Assembly (NCBI RefSeq): GCF_011421635.1
Contig: NZ_WTLI01000025.1
Location: 17,004 to 81,003 of the forward strand
Length of the DNA: 64,000 nucleotides
Direction: 5' to 3'
DNA from: Paenibacillus turpanensis
GTDB lineage: Bacteria; Bacillota; Bacilli; Paenibacillales; YIM-B00363
Positions within the stretch are counted from its first letter, which is position 1. Every line of letters begins with the position of its first letter. The notes under the pieces were generated by a model. It was not told the origin of the DNA and ran no database searches. It saw only the letters and a list, made by a program, of their open reading frames with translations. Positions 8,475 to 17,305 of the stretch are shown piece after piece. Both the position numbers and the translations under genes were made by a program.

Positions 8475-9053
8475 ATGGATTCAAAATTAAACGTCCTCTT
8501 AGTATGCGATTTTGATTCATTGCATTCTGATGCGCAAAAAGCCGTGTATTCCGAATTTTATCAGTTCTCTTACGGACCGATTTATTATATGGTTAATGAT
8601 CATGCGGCGACCGAGGACATTATTCAGGAGGCCTTTTGGAAGGTCATTCGTAAAATCCCCTCCGAAATGAGCAATGAAACTCAATTTAAAACGTGGCTTC
8701 GTGTAGTCGTTAAAAATATGACCTACAACTACCTTCGGAAGCATAAAAAAATTCGCAACGAAGTGAATGATGAAAGTGTCTTTATAGATAACAGTACAAA
8801 ATACGCTACCTCATCGGATCACCTGCAAAACGAAGTGGAAGCAAAAGTGATGGCCGAAACGATTTCTGCTTATCTTCATGAGCTAAAGCCTGAGCTAAGA
8901 GTACTCATTGAACTCCGATGGCATCAGCAGCTGAGCTATAAAGAAATCGCCGCTTCGTTGGATACGGATGAAAACACAGTGAGACACAAGCTTTATCGAG
9001 CTCGGGAAGCAATAAAGAAAAGATTCCGCAAGGATTGGGGGGACCCTAGGTGA
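8475..9053 (+). CDS. RNA polymerase sigma factor, ECF type
   Basis: 192 residues. Region 2 spans ~25-95 (YGPIYYMVNDHAATEDIIQ, then the -10 binding helix with FKTWLRVVVKN), region 4 spans ~125-180 (LRVLIELRWHQQLSYKEIA with the helix-turn-helix ENTVRHKLYRARE). It directs RNA polymerase to a specific stress or envelope regulon. ATG follows a GGAAGGAGAAT site. It overlaps the next gene by GTGA, so the membrane anti-sigma partner is translationally coupled. No clear autoregulatory ECF promoter was recognised upstream. Confidence 0.92.
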   Translation: MDSKLNVLLVCDFDSLHSDAQKAVYSEFYQFSYGPIYYMVNDHAATEDIIQEAFWKVIRKIPSEMSNETQFKTWLRVVVKNMTYNYLRKHKKIRNEVNDESVFIDNSTKYATSSDHLQNEVEAKVMAETISAYLHELKPELRVLIELRWHQQLSYKEIAASLDTDENTVRHKLYRAREAIKKRFRKDWGDPR

Positions 9054-9820
9054 ACAAAGGAGATTTCGACCGGAAGTTTGATTTAGCGTTTGAAGAGGCA
9101 GCCCAACATCATAGCGTTACCCCGGATCCCACCGCTTCCTGGAAAAAAGTTGAACGACAAATCAAACGCCGCAGGAAGCAGATGAAGCGGATCAAGCTTC
9201 TTCCCTACGCAGCGGCTTCTTTTTTACTGGGAGCGCTCTTGTTTGGCACTCCTGCCGCAACAAAAGCATTCCATCCCTTTTTTCAAGTCATTCAAGACGC
9301 ACATCAGGATGTCGTCACTTTTATCTTCGGCTCCTCTACCCAAGATCATTCCGGAGCAAAAACCGCTCCGCCCGATCCAATGGCCGCTTCTACTGAAATG
9401 CAAACGTCCGGTGAAAAAACGAGCAAACGTTTTGATACTTGGGAGCAAGCTCTCGAATTCGTCAGCTTCCCGCCAATAAGCCTGCACGATGTTCCGCCTG
9501 GGTTTACCTTAACAGACGTTCAGCTATTCTTCACAGATGCTCGTCAAAAGGCGAACGAAGCTGTATTACGATACACCAAAGACGATTCCAGCTTTCGTGT
9601 CGTGATTCGAATGATCGAAAACAACGAAACCATCAGCACGGTTGCCGATAAGAAATCAAGCACCGTAGAAACCGTTCAAGTTCATGGTTCGGATGCATAT
9701 CTAACGATTTCCAATGACGGTCGGCTGCGGTTAGAATATTTGTTTGCAAACCTCCATCTTTCCATTTCCGGAAATCTAAAAAAAGAGGATGCCCTTCGAA
9801 TTGCCAACCAAATAAAATAA
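9050..9820 (+). CDS. Putative anti-sigma factor, single-pass membrane protein with DUF4367-like domain
   Basis: 256 residues, GTG start overlapping the sigma gene stop. Residues 1-45 are polar and basic (cytoplasmic sigma-binding part, without a clear zinc-binding HxxxCxxC), residues ~47-68 are a membrane segment, and the outer C-terminal ~130 residues resemble DUF4367 domains found in anti-sigma proteins (ending SGNLKKEDALRIA). It should hold the upstream sigma factor at the membrane until a surface signal arrives. Ends at a strong terminator right after the stop. Confidence 0.75.
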   Translation: MNKGDFDRKFDLAFEEAAQHHSVTPDPTASWKKVERQIKRRRKQMKRIKLLPYAAASFLLGALLFGTPAATKAFHPFFQVIQDAHQDVVTFIFGSSTQDHSGAKTAPPDPMAASTEMQTSGEKTSKRFDTWEQALEFVSFPPISLHDVPPGFTLTDVQLFFTDARQKANEAVLRYTKDDSSFRVVIRMIENNETISTVADKKSSTVETVQVHGSDAYLTISNDGRLRLEYLFANLHLSISGNLKKEDALRIANQIK

Positions 9821-9854
9821 GCAGGGGGCATTCCTCCCTGCCCCCTGCTTTTTA
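9821..9854. terminator. Bidirectional intrinsic terminator
   Basis: Perfect arms GCAGGGGGCA / TGCCCCCTGC (9821-9830, 9839-9848) followed by TTTTTA, between the anti-sigma gene and the convergent small secreted-protein gene. Confidence 0.88.
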
Positions 9855-10334
9855 TTTAACCAATATGTAATCCGAAACGGATTCCCCTTGTTCGTACACG
9901 CCGCTGTGTTTAATAAAATGAACGACTCGTGCTCGATAATAATAACCACTTTCAACCTGCACTACCGATTCCCCCGAAAAATACCACTTCTCGGATCCGC
10001 TAATGGTCGTACCTGATCCAGCGCTAACCCATTTCGAGCCGGTCCACCGTTCCAAATAGATTACTGCGCCGATCGTTGAAACATCGGTCGTCGCTTCCGT
10101 TACCACACCTACGGTTAGGGACTGATTCCCGTTGTCTTTTATCGATACGCTCCCTTGATCTAAATACTCATGGCCCGGGTCAAAGAATCCTTCTATCGTA
10201 AACTCCGTTTCCGGCGGAAGCGTTCGGGCCATCGTTTCTGGGTTAGGCGATGCCGCAAAGGAATGACCTGAATGGAACATAACTCCAACTACCATAAAGA
10301 GGCAAACTAGAATCAATCGACAAACTGCTTTCAT
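9852..10334 (-). CDS. Small secreted protein of unknown function
   Basis: 160 residues. A clear signal peptide (positively charged start, hydrophobic core, cleavage after SFA-A near residue 28) is followed by ~130 residues rich in Gly, Ser, Thr and Tyr with a beta-sandwich look (YLERWTGSKW, YYYRARVVHF). It resembles DUF6147-type secreted proteins of Bacillus, but this assignment is from memory of the pattern and is uncertain. It ends against the terminator shared with the anti-sigma gene. No catalytic motif seen. Confidence 0.65.
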   Translation of the reverse strand: MKAVCRLILVCLFMVVGVMFHSGHSFAASPNPETMARTLPPETEFTIEGFFDPGHEYLDQGSVSIKDNGNQSLTVGVVTEATTDVSTIGAVIYLERWTGSKWVSAGSGTTISGSEKWYFSGESVVQVESGYYYRARVVHFIKHSGVYEQGESVSDYILVK

Positions 10335-10388
10335 TTTTATTCATCCCTTCATTCATAAAATAGTTTCCTTGCTTTCCAGAGCATTTAT

Positions 10389-11465
10389 CTATTGGAGCAG
10401 TATAAAGTTATTGATGTACATCGAATCCTGCCCAAAGATCCGGGAAATCTTGCCTGATTTCAATTCATAAAAATACAAGGAGTTCGGTGGACCGCCTGTG
10501 ATTTTTCCTGGTTCTTCCATCGAATGAACGATTCCGGTGAAATAAAAGCCTTCCTGATCAGGATTAGGGGAGAAGGAAGCGAATTGAATGGAGCTGAGCC
10601 CCTTACTATCCAGCTCCTGCTTGCTGCCGCTCCCCATGTCATATACATAGATTTTCTTCGCTTGAAAAACAGTAGGGGCGCTTCGAATCAAGGCAAATTT
10701 CTTATCCTGCGACAGAACAAAAAAGGATATTTTCTCATCAGCACGGTATACCTCACCAAGCGCTTTGCCCTGCATATCGTATTCCATCACCCAATGCGGA
10801 GACGCTTTTACATCGGCCGCCTTCGCTAAATTCGCCTTATCGGTAAGCTTGTCGCGTTCCTGATCGGAAAAAAGAACGGCATACAGCTTGCCGGTTGAAG
10901 CATGATAATGAAGCGATTCAACGGAAGTGTCGTCATTGTCGCTGGGAAACCAATTGGTTAGCTTGCCGCTTTGATGATCGTAACCGTAAATTTGCACAGC
11001 AGATTTCACCTTATCTACGGCAGCGAGGATGACCTTTTCGTGCTCCCAGATGGGGATGATGCTATTGATTGCGAACAGCTCTGTGGTCAGCTGCTTCTTC
11101 TCACCTGTTTTAAGATCGAGCATCATCAGCTGATCTCCACCGGTAGACACTTTTTCCGAATAAAATAATAGATTATGCTTGCGGTCTAAGGCTCCTAAAG
11201 GATATTGCGCTGTATCTTTGGTCACAGCCGCTTCCTCAAGCGATTTCTTTGATAAATCGTAGTAATAGTAATGATTTTGCAGCTGTTTATCCGTCATCGT
11301 AATAGATAAGTAGGGTGTTCCGTTCTCTTCAGTCTTCGAGACTGTTTCCTCATAAGAATTGGTATTAGGCTCCAGAGGCCCCTTCCCCATCTGGGAAACA
11401 GCTTGATCCTTACAAGCCGTCAGCAGGATTATAATAACGATGCTGAGTATACGTATGTTGTTCAC
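10389..11465 (-). CDS. Lipoprotein with beta-propeller-like repeats
   Basis: 358 residues from the GTG at 11465, which has AGGAGG nine bases upstream; an earlier in-frame start (11489) would lack this. A hydrophobic leader ends in the lipobox LLTAC (Cys ~18), so the protein is lipid-anchored outside the membrane. The rest has repeated short beta blades (YDYDL, VMEYDMQGK, IYVYDMGSG) typical of TolB/WD40-like propellers. Likely a binding or sensing protein at the cell surface. Function not recognised. It is 54 bases upstream of the small secreted-protein gene, and the two could be cotranscribed. Confidence 0.7.
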   Translation of the reverse strand: MNNIRILSIVIIILLTACKDQAVSQMGKGPLEPNTNSYEETVSKTEENGTPYLSITMTDKQLQNHYYYYDLSKKSLEEAAVTKDTAQYPLGALDRKHNLLFYSEKVSTGGDQLMMLDLKTGEKKQLTTELFAINSIIPIWEHEKVILAAVDKVKSAVQIYGYDHQSGKLTNWFPSDNDDTSVESLHYHASTGKLYAVLFSDQERDKLTDKANLAKAADVKASPHWVMEYDMQGKALGEVYRADEKISFFVLSQDKKFALIRSAPTVFQAKKIYVYDMGSGSKQELDSKGLSSIQFASFSPNPDQEGFYFTGIVHSMEEPGKITGGPPNSLYFYELKSGKISRIFGQDSMYINNFILLQ

Positions 11466-11626
11466 TAGACCTACCCTCCTGCAGTACAATAAAAATAGGA
11501 TACCTCTTTCTATAGCAAGCTTGCGTCCCTCTATGAATCGTGATTCACTTATATAAACAACCAGTAATAGGATCTAGTTGCATCGATTGGAAAAATATTT
11601 TTCTAGACTCGTAGAGGCACAACGAG

Positions 11627-11655
11627 AAAAAGACTCCGGCAGCATCACCGAAGTC
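11627..11655 (-). terminator. Intrinsic terminator of the tetR-helD operon
   Basis: On the minus strand GACTTCGG / CCGGAGTC (11648-11655 with 11632-11639, one G-U pair) is followed by TTTTTC, about 55 bases after the helD stop. Confidence 0.7.
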
Positions 11656-11710
11656 CTAGCACAATCGAATATATAGATTTAATTTTACCCAGGCCCAGGC
11701 TGGTAATCGA

Positions 11711-14125
11711 CTACCCAAACCCATTGCTGCTAAGGGTATACAGCTGGTCCGATTGCCGGCTGATAAACCGACTAGGCTCACCGACCACCCCTATCTGCAG
11801 CTCATGCATCGCCCTTGTGCAAGCGGTATACAGCAGCCTGCGATCATGATCAGAGCTGTATTTGTCATCACAGGCGTCAAACACCAGCACGGCGTCAAAC
11901 TCCACCCCTTTGGCCAAATAAATCGGCATGACGACAACTCCCTTTTCATACTTCGGGGTATCCTTCGTCACCAGCGAAAGCTTCCCCTTCCATTCGGTGC
12001 CGTAGCCTGATTGCTTACCCTCCCCGCTCGAGGCGAGAAGTGCGTTGTACATGTCCTCACTTTCCTTTGCGGTTTTACATAATACTGCGATCGAATCAAA
12101 TCCCTGCGCCTCCCAAATGGATACAGACCGCCAAATTTCATTCAGCAGTTTTTCTTTATTATAAAACAGCGCAACCACCGGCTTCCTTCCATTCCGTTGA
12201 AAGGGTACAATCTCAGCGCCGTTTGGCACCATCCCGCGAGTAAACTCAATAATCTCAAACGTGGAACGGTAGCTTTTCGTAAACTGGAGAAGCTCGGTCT
12301 GTTCCTGTCCATATAAATCCCATAACGTATCTGCTTCCTGTAAAGATGAAGTATGGGCAAAAATCGTCTGATTCAAGTCGCCCAATACCGTCATTTTTGC
12401 TCGCGGGAACATATTCCTTATAAGCTGAAGCTGAAACGGCGTATAGTCCTGCACCTCATCAATGAATACATACCGGATGCTAGGGTTCGTTTCGAATCCG
12501 CGGCATAATTCCCGCAGGAACAGGAACGGTGCCGTGTCCTCGAAGCATAATTCTTTTCGATCGAGCAATTCGACGGTTTGACGGCATATGTCCGGCCACT
12601 CCTTAGGAAGCGGCTGATCGCTTGTTTGCAGCTGTTCTGCAAAATCTGGCTCAAAAAGCTGACGATATAAGCTGATTGAGTCAACAAAGCTCAGCTGCTT
12701 GATTCCTCGTCGAATCGGTTCCAAATGCTTGGCCAGTACCATTCGCGCTAAAATTGTTTTTTCTTGGTCGTAGTCATCGAAGGTTGTTCCTCTCCCCGCT
12801 TTCTGGCGTACTAATTGCTCGTACGCCCTTCGATATTGCTCTTGGGTAAGGAGCTCCGCCTCATCCTCGATCCAATCGGCCTGCAACTCCGTTTCCTCGA
12901 ACAGGGAGATCTGCTGAAGCAGCCAATCCCGTATCAGCTCGATCCGGTTTTGAAGACGAAAGGCTGGATCGAAGGAGTAAAATTTATCCATCATTACATC
13001 CGCACTCACCAAGTCCACACCCCGAAACCGAATAGGATGAAACCGCATCCCCCGCTGCCGCAGAAAATCCCTGTATCTAAAAATTACATTGAGAAAAGCC
13101 TTCGACGACTTGTACTGAATGCCTATCGTACGAATCGCAGCGAGCTCGGGATCGTTTGCGGCCAGCACGAATTCGAGCTGAGTGAAAGGATCTTCAACGG
13201 TAAACTCTGGAAACAGCCGATGCTCAACATACTCTTGAAATGTCGTTTGCTGCATGTTCTGCTCGCCGAGCTCTGGCAGCACGGATGATACGTAACTGTT
13301 GAACATGGGATTCGGTGAAAACAGAACCATTTGATCTGCCGTAAGCGTATTCCGGTGCTTATAGAGCAAATACGCGACCCGCTGCAGCGCCGCCGATGTC
13401 TTCCCGCTTCCCGCAGTGCCGTTCACGATAAGCATCCGGCAGCGATCATGTCGGATCATTTCATTTTGTTCCCTTTGAATCGTGGCGACGATACTCTTCA
13501 TATGGACATCGGAGCTGCGGCTTAACACCTCTTGCAGCAGCTGATCGCCAATCGTCACGTTCGTGTCGAACATCAGCTTCAGAGTACCATCCCGTATAAC
13601 AAACTGCCTTTTCATCGTTATTTCACCCGCAACCGGCCCCATCGGGGATTCATAGCGGGCCGTTCCAGGCTCATGATCATAATAAAGGCTCGAGATCGGC
13701 GCACGCCAATCGTATATAAGAAACGGGCTGAGCTCATCCTCCTGCAGCGAACAAATGCCAATATAGATCGGTTCAGCAGTTTGTTCCCCCGTCTCCTTAA
13801 AATCGACCCGCCCAAAGTAAAGCGAGTCCGTCAATTTTTTCAGCTTCGCCAGTTGAGTTGTGTTTGACGCATACTGCTGCTCACGCAGGTTTAGCATTTC
13901 CGCCTGCTGCTTTACACTGGCATACGCTTCCGCTGTACTCTCACCGTCACCCACATTCAAACGGATATCATCCCAAAACTGCCTTCTGCTTTGGACGACT
14001 TCCCCTTTCATCTCGCCCCGAGCCCGCTGCAGCTCTTCGATCTTCCCATGGATAATCTCCAGCACTTTAACCGCCCGCTCTTGTTCCTTCAGCCAATCGG
14101 AATCCAAGCGATTCACTGCGATCAC
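11711..14125 (-). CDS. helD: HelD-like RNA polymerase recycling ATPase (UvrD/Rep superfamily 1)
   Basis: 804 residues, close to Bacillus HelD (774). The N-terminal ~200 residues contain a coiled-coil arm (charged helices at 10-100) and the DWRAPISSLYY element typical of this group. Walker A is GTAGSGKTS near residue 240, Walker B region is VFIDEVQDYTPFQ near 560, and LYTACTRAM near 780 is the C-terminal helicase motif. HelD pulls stalled RNA polymerase off DNA, and HelR-type relatives protect polymerase from rifampicin. It begins 10 bases after the TetR gene and so is controlled by it, unlike the free-standing gene in B. subtilis. A start at the GTG four codons in is also possible. Confidence 0.88.
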   Translation of the reverse strand: MIAVNRLDSDWLKEQERAVKVLEIIHGKIEELQRARGEMKGEVVQSRRQFWDDIRLNVGDGESTAEAYASVKQQAEMLNLREQQYASNTTQLAKLKKLTDSLYFGRVDFKETGEQTAEPIYIGICSLQEDELSPFLIYDWRAPISSLYYDHEPGTARYESPMGPVAGEITMKRQFVIRDGTLKLMFDTNVTIGDQLLQEVLSRSSDVHMKSIVATIQREQNEMIRHDRCRMLIVNGTAGSGKTSAALQRVAYLLYKHRNTLTADQMVLFSPNPMFNSYVSSVLPELGEQNMQQTTFQEYVEHRLFPEFTVEDPFTQLEFVLAANDPELAAIRTIGIQYKSSKAFLNVIFRYRDFLRQRGMRFHPIRFRGVDLVSADVMMDKFYSFDPAFRLQNRIELIRDWLLQQISLFEETELQADWIEDEAELLTQEQYRRAYEQLVRQKAGRGTTFDDYDQEKTILARMVLAKHLEPIRRGIKQLSFVDSISLYRQLFEPDFAEQLQTSDQPLPKEWPDICRQTVELLDRKELCFEDTAPFLFLRELCRGFETNPSIRYVFIDEVQDYTPFQLQLIRNMFPRAKMTVLGDLNQTIFAHTSSLQEADTLWDLYGQEQTELLQFTKSYRSTFEIIEFTRGMVPNGAEIVPFQRNGRKPVVALFYNKEKLLNEIWRSVSIWEAQGFDSIAVLCKTAKESEDMYNALLASSGEGKQSGYGTEWKGKLSLVTKDTPKYEKGVVVMPIYLAKGVEFDAVLVFDACDDKYSSDHDRRLLYTACTRAMHELQIGVVGEPSRFISRQSDQLYTLSSNGFG

Positions 14126-14135
14126 ACTCCCTCAT

Positions 14136-14780
14136 TTACTCATACATAGCTTGAAAAGATGTACGCACATGGGCAAAGGTATGTTTAGCAGCACCTAACA
14201 GCTTCTCGTAAATTTCAGGAAGGGCTTCAATCGTTGCCCTTGCTGTCTCGCCGCTTCTTGGAAAAAAGCTAGGGTCCAGCATAAAATGCAATCCGGCCAT
14301 CAAAAATTCGCTGATCTGTTCAGGATGCTCACTATGGAACACACCTTCTTTTACCCCCTGCTGTACAATTTCCGATACAAACGGAGTATACGACCGCAGG
14401 AGCAGCAGCTTCATTTTCAAATGCAGGCTGCTGTTATGGGCATGATGAAGATAAGCCATAAGTCCGTCTTTGTAATGGACGGTGACCGCCTCCGTGATCA
14501 ACTGAATCACGGCCGTCATTTTTTCAACGGCATCTATGTCATTTTTTGCGGCAATCTTCTTCAGCGCTGGAATGCTGCTTTCAATTTCCGCTTGAATGAC
14601 CGCGTCGGCGATTTCATCCTTGGTCTTGAAATAGTGGTAAAAGGTCCCCTTTGCTACATTGAGTCTTTGAATGATATCATTGACCGAGGTTTTTTCGTAT
14701 CCTTTTTCCATAAACAATTCCCTGGCTGCTTGAACCAGCTCCTGACGACGTTCCTCCGGCAGTTTTACGATTCTTGCCAC
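14136..14780 (-). CDS. TetR/AcrR-family transcriptional repressor
   Basis: 214 residues. The N-terminal helix-turn-helix is textbook (AARELFMEKGYEKTSVNDI then GTFYHYFKTKDEI); the C-terminal ligand-binding domain is hydrophobic and unassigned. It lies directly upstream of helD on the same strand with a 10-base gap. A perfect 15-base palindrome in its own promoter (14828-14842) is the probable operator, so it is expected to repress itself and helD until a small ligand, perhaps a polymerase-targeting drug, binds. The ligand is not deducible. Confidence 0.9.
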   Translation of the reverse strand: MARIVKLPEERRQELVQAARELFMEKGYEKTSVNDIIQRLNVAKGTFYHYFKTKDEIADAVIQAEIESSIPALKKIAAKNDIDAVEKMTAVIQLITEAVTVHYKDGLMAYLHHAHNSSLHLKMKLLLLRSYTPFVSEIVQQGVKEGVFHSEHPEQISEFLMAGLHFMLDPSFFPRSGETARATIEALPEIYEKLLGAAKHTFAHVRTSFQAMYE

Positions 14781-14814
14781 GCCCCATCAACCTCCAAAAC
14801 AACGATATTGTTGT

Positions 14815-14844
14815 ATTTTACTACATCGACCGACCGTCGGTCAA
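14815..14844 (-). promoter_or_regulatory. Promoter and operator of the tetR-helD operon
   Basis: Minus strand: TTGACC (14839-14844), 18 bases, TAAAAT (14815-14820). The palindrome GACCGAC-C-GTCGGTC (14828-14842) overlaps the -35 and spacer, the classic place for TetR-family repression. Confidence 0.75.
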
Positions 14845-14923
14845 TAATGGAGGTGCTAGGAGTAAATTCAGCCACTTTATGTAAGCAGAAAATAAAGTAT
14901 TTGACTGAGCATGAATATGAACC

Positions 14924-14973
14924 AGCGACAGCCAGAGACGAGAAAATCAAGTCCTAGACTGTCGCTATTTTTT
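14924..14973 (+). terminator. Possible terminator on the plus strand
   Basis: AGCGACAG (14924-14931) and CTGTCGCT (14959-14966) pair perfectly around a 27-nt loop and are followed by ATTTTTT. A 36-codon frame (ATG 14846 to TAG 14957, no ribosome site) ends inside the loop; it may be the tail of a lost gene. No live plus-strand gene precedes it. Confidence 0.3.
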
Positions 14974-14994
14974 GAGCTAATATTACCCGTTAAC

Positions 14995-15420
14995 TCAACG
15001 ATTTATGAGTTTACCTAACGGCCAGCCAATTAAACTAACCCCATATACGACAGCAATACATATGAGGGCTAAGTTTATATCGGACGGCATGGTAATGAAA
15101 TATCTCAGTCCATACAGAGGGCCAGAAAAAATGAAGAATGCAGGAATGTTCGAAATGTCAAAATATGCCGGAATCAACAATAAAGCCCCTCCTCCCCAAA
15201 ACCATGAGGACGCTTTTATTCCTACGTTGCTTTTGCTCATGAATAATGTACATAAAAACCAAAGAAGAATAAAAACCAGAGAAGAAAGCAGTTGAGTGAT
15301 GCTTGGTATGTTCCCCTTAAGGTAAGCATTAAAATTCAGCATGGAAAAGGGGACAGAAAGAACTAGAAAAAAAATGATTACATGGCCAACTCTCGTTACA
15401 AAAGGCTTTTGACTCGTCAT
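14995..15420 (-). CDS. Small integral membrane protein, unknown
   Basis: 141 residues with four hydrophobic segments (about 12-32, 42-62, 70-95, 112-135) and a short basic tail. No conserved motif that I recognise. Gene density and base composition (AT-richer than the flanks) suggest an accessory gene at the edge of the mobile-element patch that starts at 15.6 kb. Function not assigned. Confidence 0.6.
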   Translation of the reverse strand: MTSQKPFVTRVGHVIIFFLVLSVPFSMLNFNAYLKGNIPSITQLLSSLVFILLWFLCTLFMSKSNVGIKASSWFWGGGALLLIPAYFDISNIPAFFIFSGPLYGLRYFITMPSDINLALICIAVVYGVSLIGWPLGKLINR

Positions 15421-15592
15421 ATTTTATTATCCTTCCTTACATTTTTTTTGGATGTAGAAGGAGATTCCTTTTTTTCAATACAATTTAGACGTAAGATACA
15501 AAATTTTTGTTGCACTAATGTGCCGTTAGCTTAATGAAGCATCGTCAGTCTAATGTAGTGGAATGATTAGAAAAATTAAAATAAGCCCATTA

Positions 15593-15601
15593 CCTAAATT
15601 T
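15593..15601. repeat. Target-site duplication, left copy
   Basis: CCTAAATTT just outside the left inverted end; the same 9 bases recur at 17154-17162. Confidence 0.8.
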
Positions 15602-15632
15602 TAACGGGTTCACTTCAGGGGTGCAAAATTAA

Positions 15633-16343
15633 AATTGTCATGCAAAATGCCGGCGGTTTGTTACGGATGGAGATTCGTCCATTATCACAGCACTATTTCG
15701 CGCGTTTAAGAAGGAATTAGGCATTTGGTATGCTCACCACTTCCTCTGTAAAATAGACAAAAGCAAAAGCCTGCCAGAGGCATTTAAGGAGTATCAGGAA
15801 GGACGCGAGTATTTAAAAGCGTGGGCAACAAGCAACGGGGTTGAAAATACCTCATTGAGCAAGATCGCGTTTCTTATGCTAGAAGAAATGTTCAAGACGC
15901 ACCAATTTCATGAGGATGTGCCAATCGGCGGAAAGATGCATCCAAAATGGGCGAAAAACCCTGTGGAGCATCCTTTGCCTTCAGTAGATCAAGGCTGGTA
16001 TTCGGTCGATTGCACGACAAATCTATCTTCGTATGAACCAAAGGATATTGCCAACATGGTCTTGCAAGTCAACGACAAATCCGCGAGCGCATTCATGCAG
16101 CAAATTAGGAAGAGGATTTCAATCCTAGAGAGACCCTTAGAGACCGCAAGGGGGGACGGCAAAAGCTATATGTATGCCAACTTCAATCCAAAGTACGCTC
16201 ATTACGCCATTACCATACTGAGAACCTATTATAACTTTTGCTTGCCGTTCCGTTCGTGGGATAAGTCCAAACTCACGCCAGCCCAAAGGTTAGGGCTTGT
16301 CAATAGGGCATTTACCTTGAAAGACATCATATATTTCAAGTAA
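15633..16343 (+). pseudogene. Transposase, N-terminally truncated
   Basis: An open frame of 236 codons with no proper start begins six bases before the end of the left inverted repeat, after an in-frame TAA. It reads into TDGDSSIITALF (a DDE-type acidic residue with spacing like MULE-type transposases) and WYAHHFLCK, and ends with YANFNPKYAHYAITILRTYY and TPAQRLGL, a C-terminal pattern I associate with DDE transposases of Firmicutes IS elements. An internal ATG at 15855 gives 162 residues but lacks a ribosome site. The N-terminal DNA-binding part and first catalytic Asp are missing, so it is inactive. Confidence 0.75.
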
Positions 16344-16370
16344 AAGGACCACTTTTCAAGTGTGGTCCTT
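16344..16370. terminator. Hairpin between transposase remnant and passenger gene
   Basis: AAGGACCACTT / AAGTGTGGTCCTT with a 3-nt loop and one bulge. It lies between convergent frames inside the element and could terminate either. Confidence 0.5.
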
Positions 16371-16387
16371 CAAGCTCAATAAGGTTA

Positions 16388-16957
16388 TTATAAATTATTC
16401 TTAAAATAATCATCCACTAATTTTGTATATTTATTTGCGACACTTTTAATTTGTGCGTTTACCTCATTGAACTCCGATGATGTTGGATCAAAGAGCAGTT
16501 TTTCTTTTTCCGTATCATCCATGTCGATAATGCCTCGACTAATTACCATAAGTTCGTCATTCATCTCTTTGAATAGTTCGGATGCTTTTTCTTTATTTAA
16601 TGGACCTTTCTCAAGGGCTAGGTCTTTGAATAGTGGGTCATACGCCAGGATAAGGAAATTGCTCATATTTACATTTAGTTCGATAGGTCTTCCTGTCATC
16701 TGAAAATGATAACATGTTTGATTAACATACCATAGAACCTTCTCTGAATCTTGAAACTCATTTTTTATATAGTATCTATCAATTGTTTCCGATAGACGAT
16801 ATAGTTGAATCCACTCGGCGTCTGTATTTTTTATTGTTTCCTCGATAAGTTCATTTTTTTGGTTATTTATCACAACATAATTTGCTGTAAGAATTAATAG
16901 GACAAAAGCCATAGCAATACAACCAATCATCCATTTCTTCTCTCCAAGCCATTTCAT
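16388..16957 (-). CDS. Membrane-anchored protein of unknown function (passenger gene in the element)
   Basis: 189 residues. A short basic N-terminus (MKWLGEKKW) and a hydrophobic stretch at ~10-32 form an uncleaved anchor; residues ~35-189 are a polar, helical, Asp/Glu/Lys-rich outer domain with several LYRLSETIDRYY-like helices. GGGGGAAAGG precedes the ATG. The gene points against the transposase remnant and lies wholly between the inverted ends, so it moves with the element. Base composition is AT-richer than the chromosome around it. No family recognised. Confidence 0.65.
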   Translation of the reverse strand: MKWLGEKKWMIGCIAMAFVLLILTANYVVINNQKNELIEETIKNTDAEWIQLYRLSETIDRYYIKNEFQDSEKVLWYVNQTCYHFQMTGRPIELNVNMSNFLILAYDPLFKDLALEKGPLNKEKASELFKEMNDELMVISRGIIDMDDTEKEKLLFDPTSSEFNEVNAQIKSVANKYTKLVDDYFKNNL

Positions 16958-17153
16958 GAAACCTTTCCCCCAACTAATAACTTTACCTTATAATACCATG
17001 TATTCAGGGGAACATTACAAATTCCTTCCTCAGATACCAAATGAGGTGACAATTCAGCCACCTCTTTGATATGGATTAGTGTACTTACCGCGCCGATTTA
17101 ATGGTCAAAACAGTTGACAAAAATAGTTTTGCACCTCACAAGTGAACCCGTTA

Positions 17154-17162
17154 CCTAAATTT
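17154..17162. repeat. Target-site duplication, right copy
   Basis: CCTAAATTT directly after the right inverted end; identical to 15593-15601. Confidence 0.8.
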
Positions 17163-17305
17163 GGATGTTGTTTATTCCCAATTTTTTATTGCAATGGAGA
17201 AAATTTGTATACTGCGTTTCCATTCCTTCTCACTGCGGAACTTTTCAATAGGAATGCAAGCAGCAACATGGAAATCGGAACCAAAAAAAGCTGTCATTTC
17301 GACAG

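Larger units (their letters stand above)
15602..17153. mobile_element. Non-autonomous insertion element (1552 bp) with transposase fragment and passenger gene
   Basis: Ends are 39-bp inverted repeats matching at 32 of 39 positions (15602-15640 and 17115-17153), starting TAACGGGTTCACTT and sharing GGTGCAAAA and TTGTCA blocks. Both ends abut the 9-bp direct repeat CCTAAATTT, so it inserted as a unit. Inside are the 3' part of a DDE-type transposase (15633-16343, plus) and a membrane-anchored protein gene (16388-16957, minus). The transposase lacks its N-terminal half although both ends are intact, so it must be an internally deleted derivative that would need a transposase in trans. Family not assigned; 8-9-bp duplications occur in several IS families. 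Confidence 0.8.

Noticed and set aside
14286..14957. 223-codon plus-strand frame
   Set aside because: Mostly antisense to the TetR gene; only its last 36 codons lie outside and no start signal precedes them.
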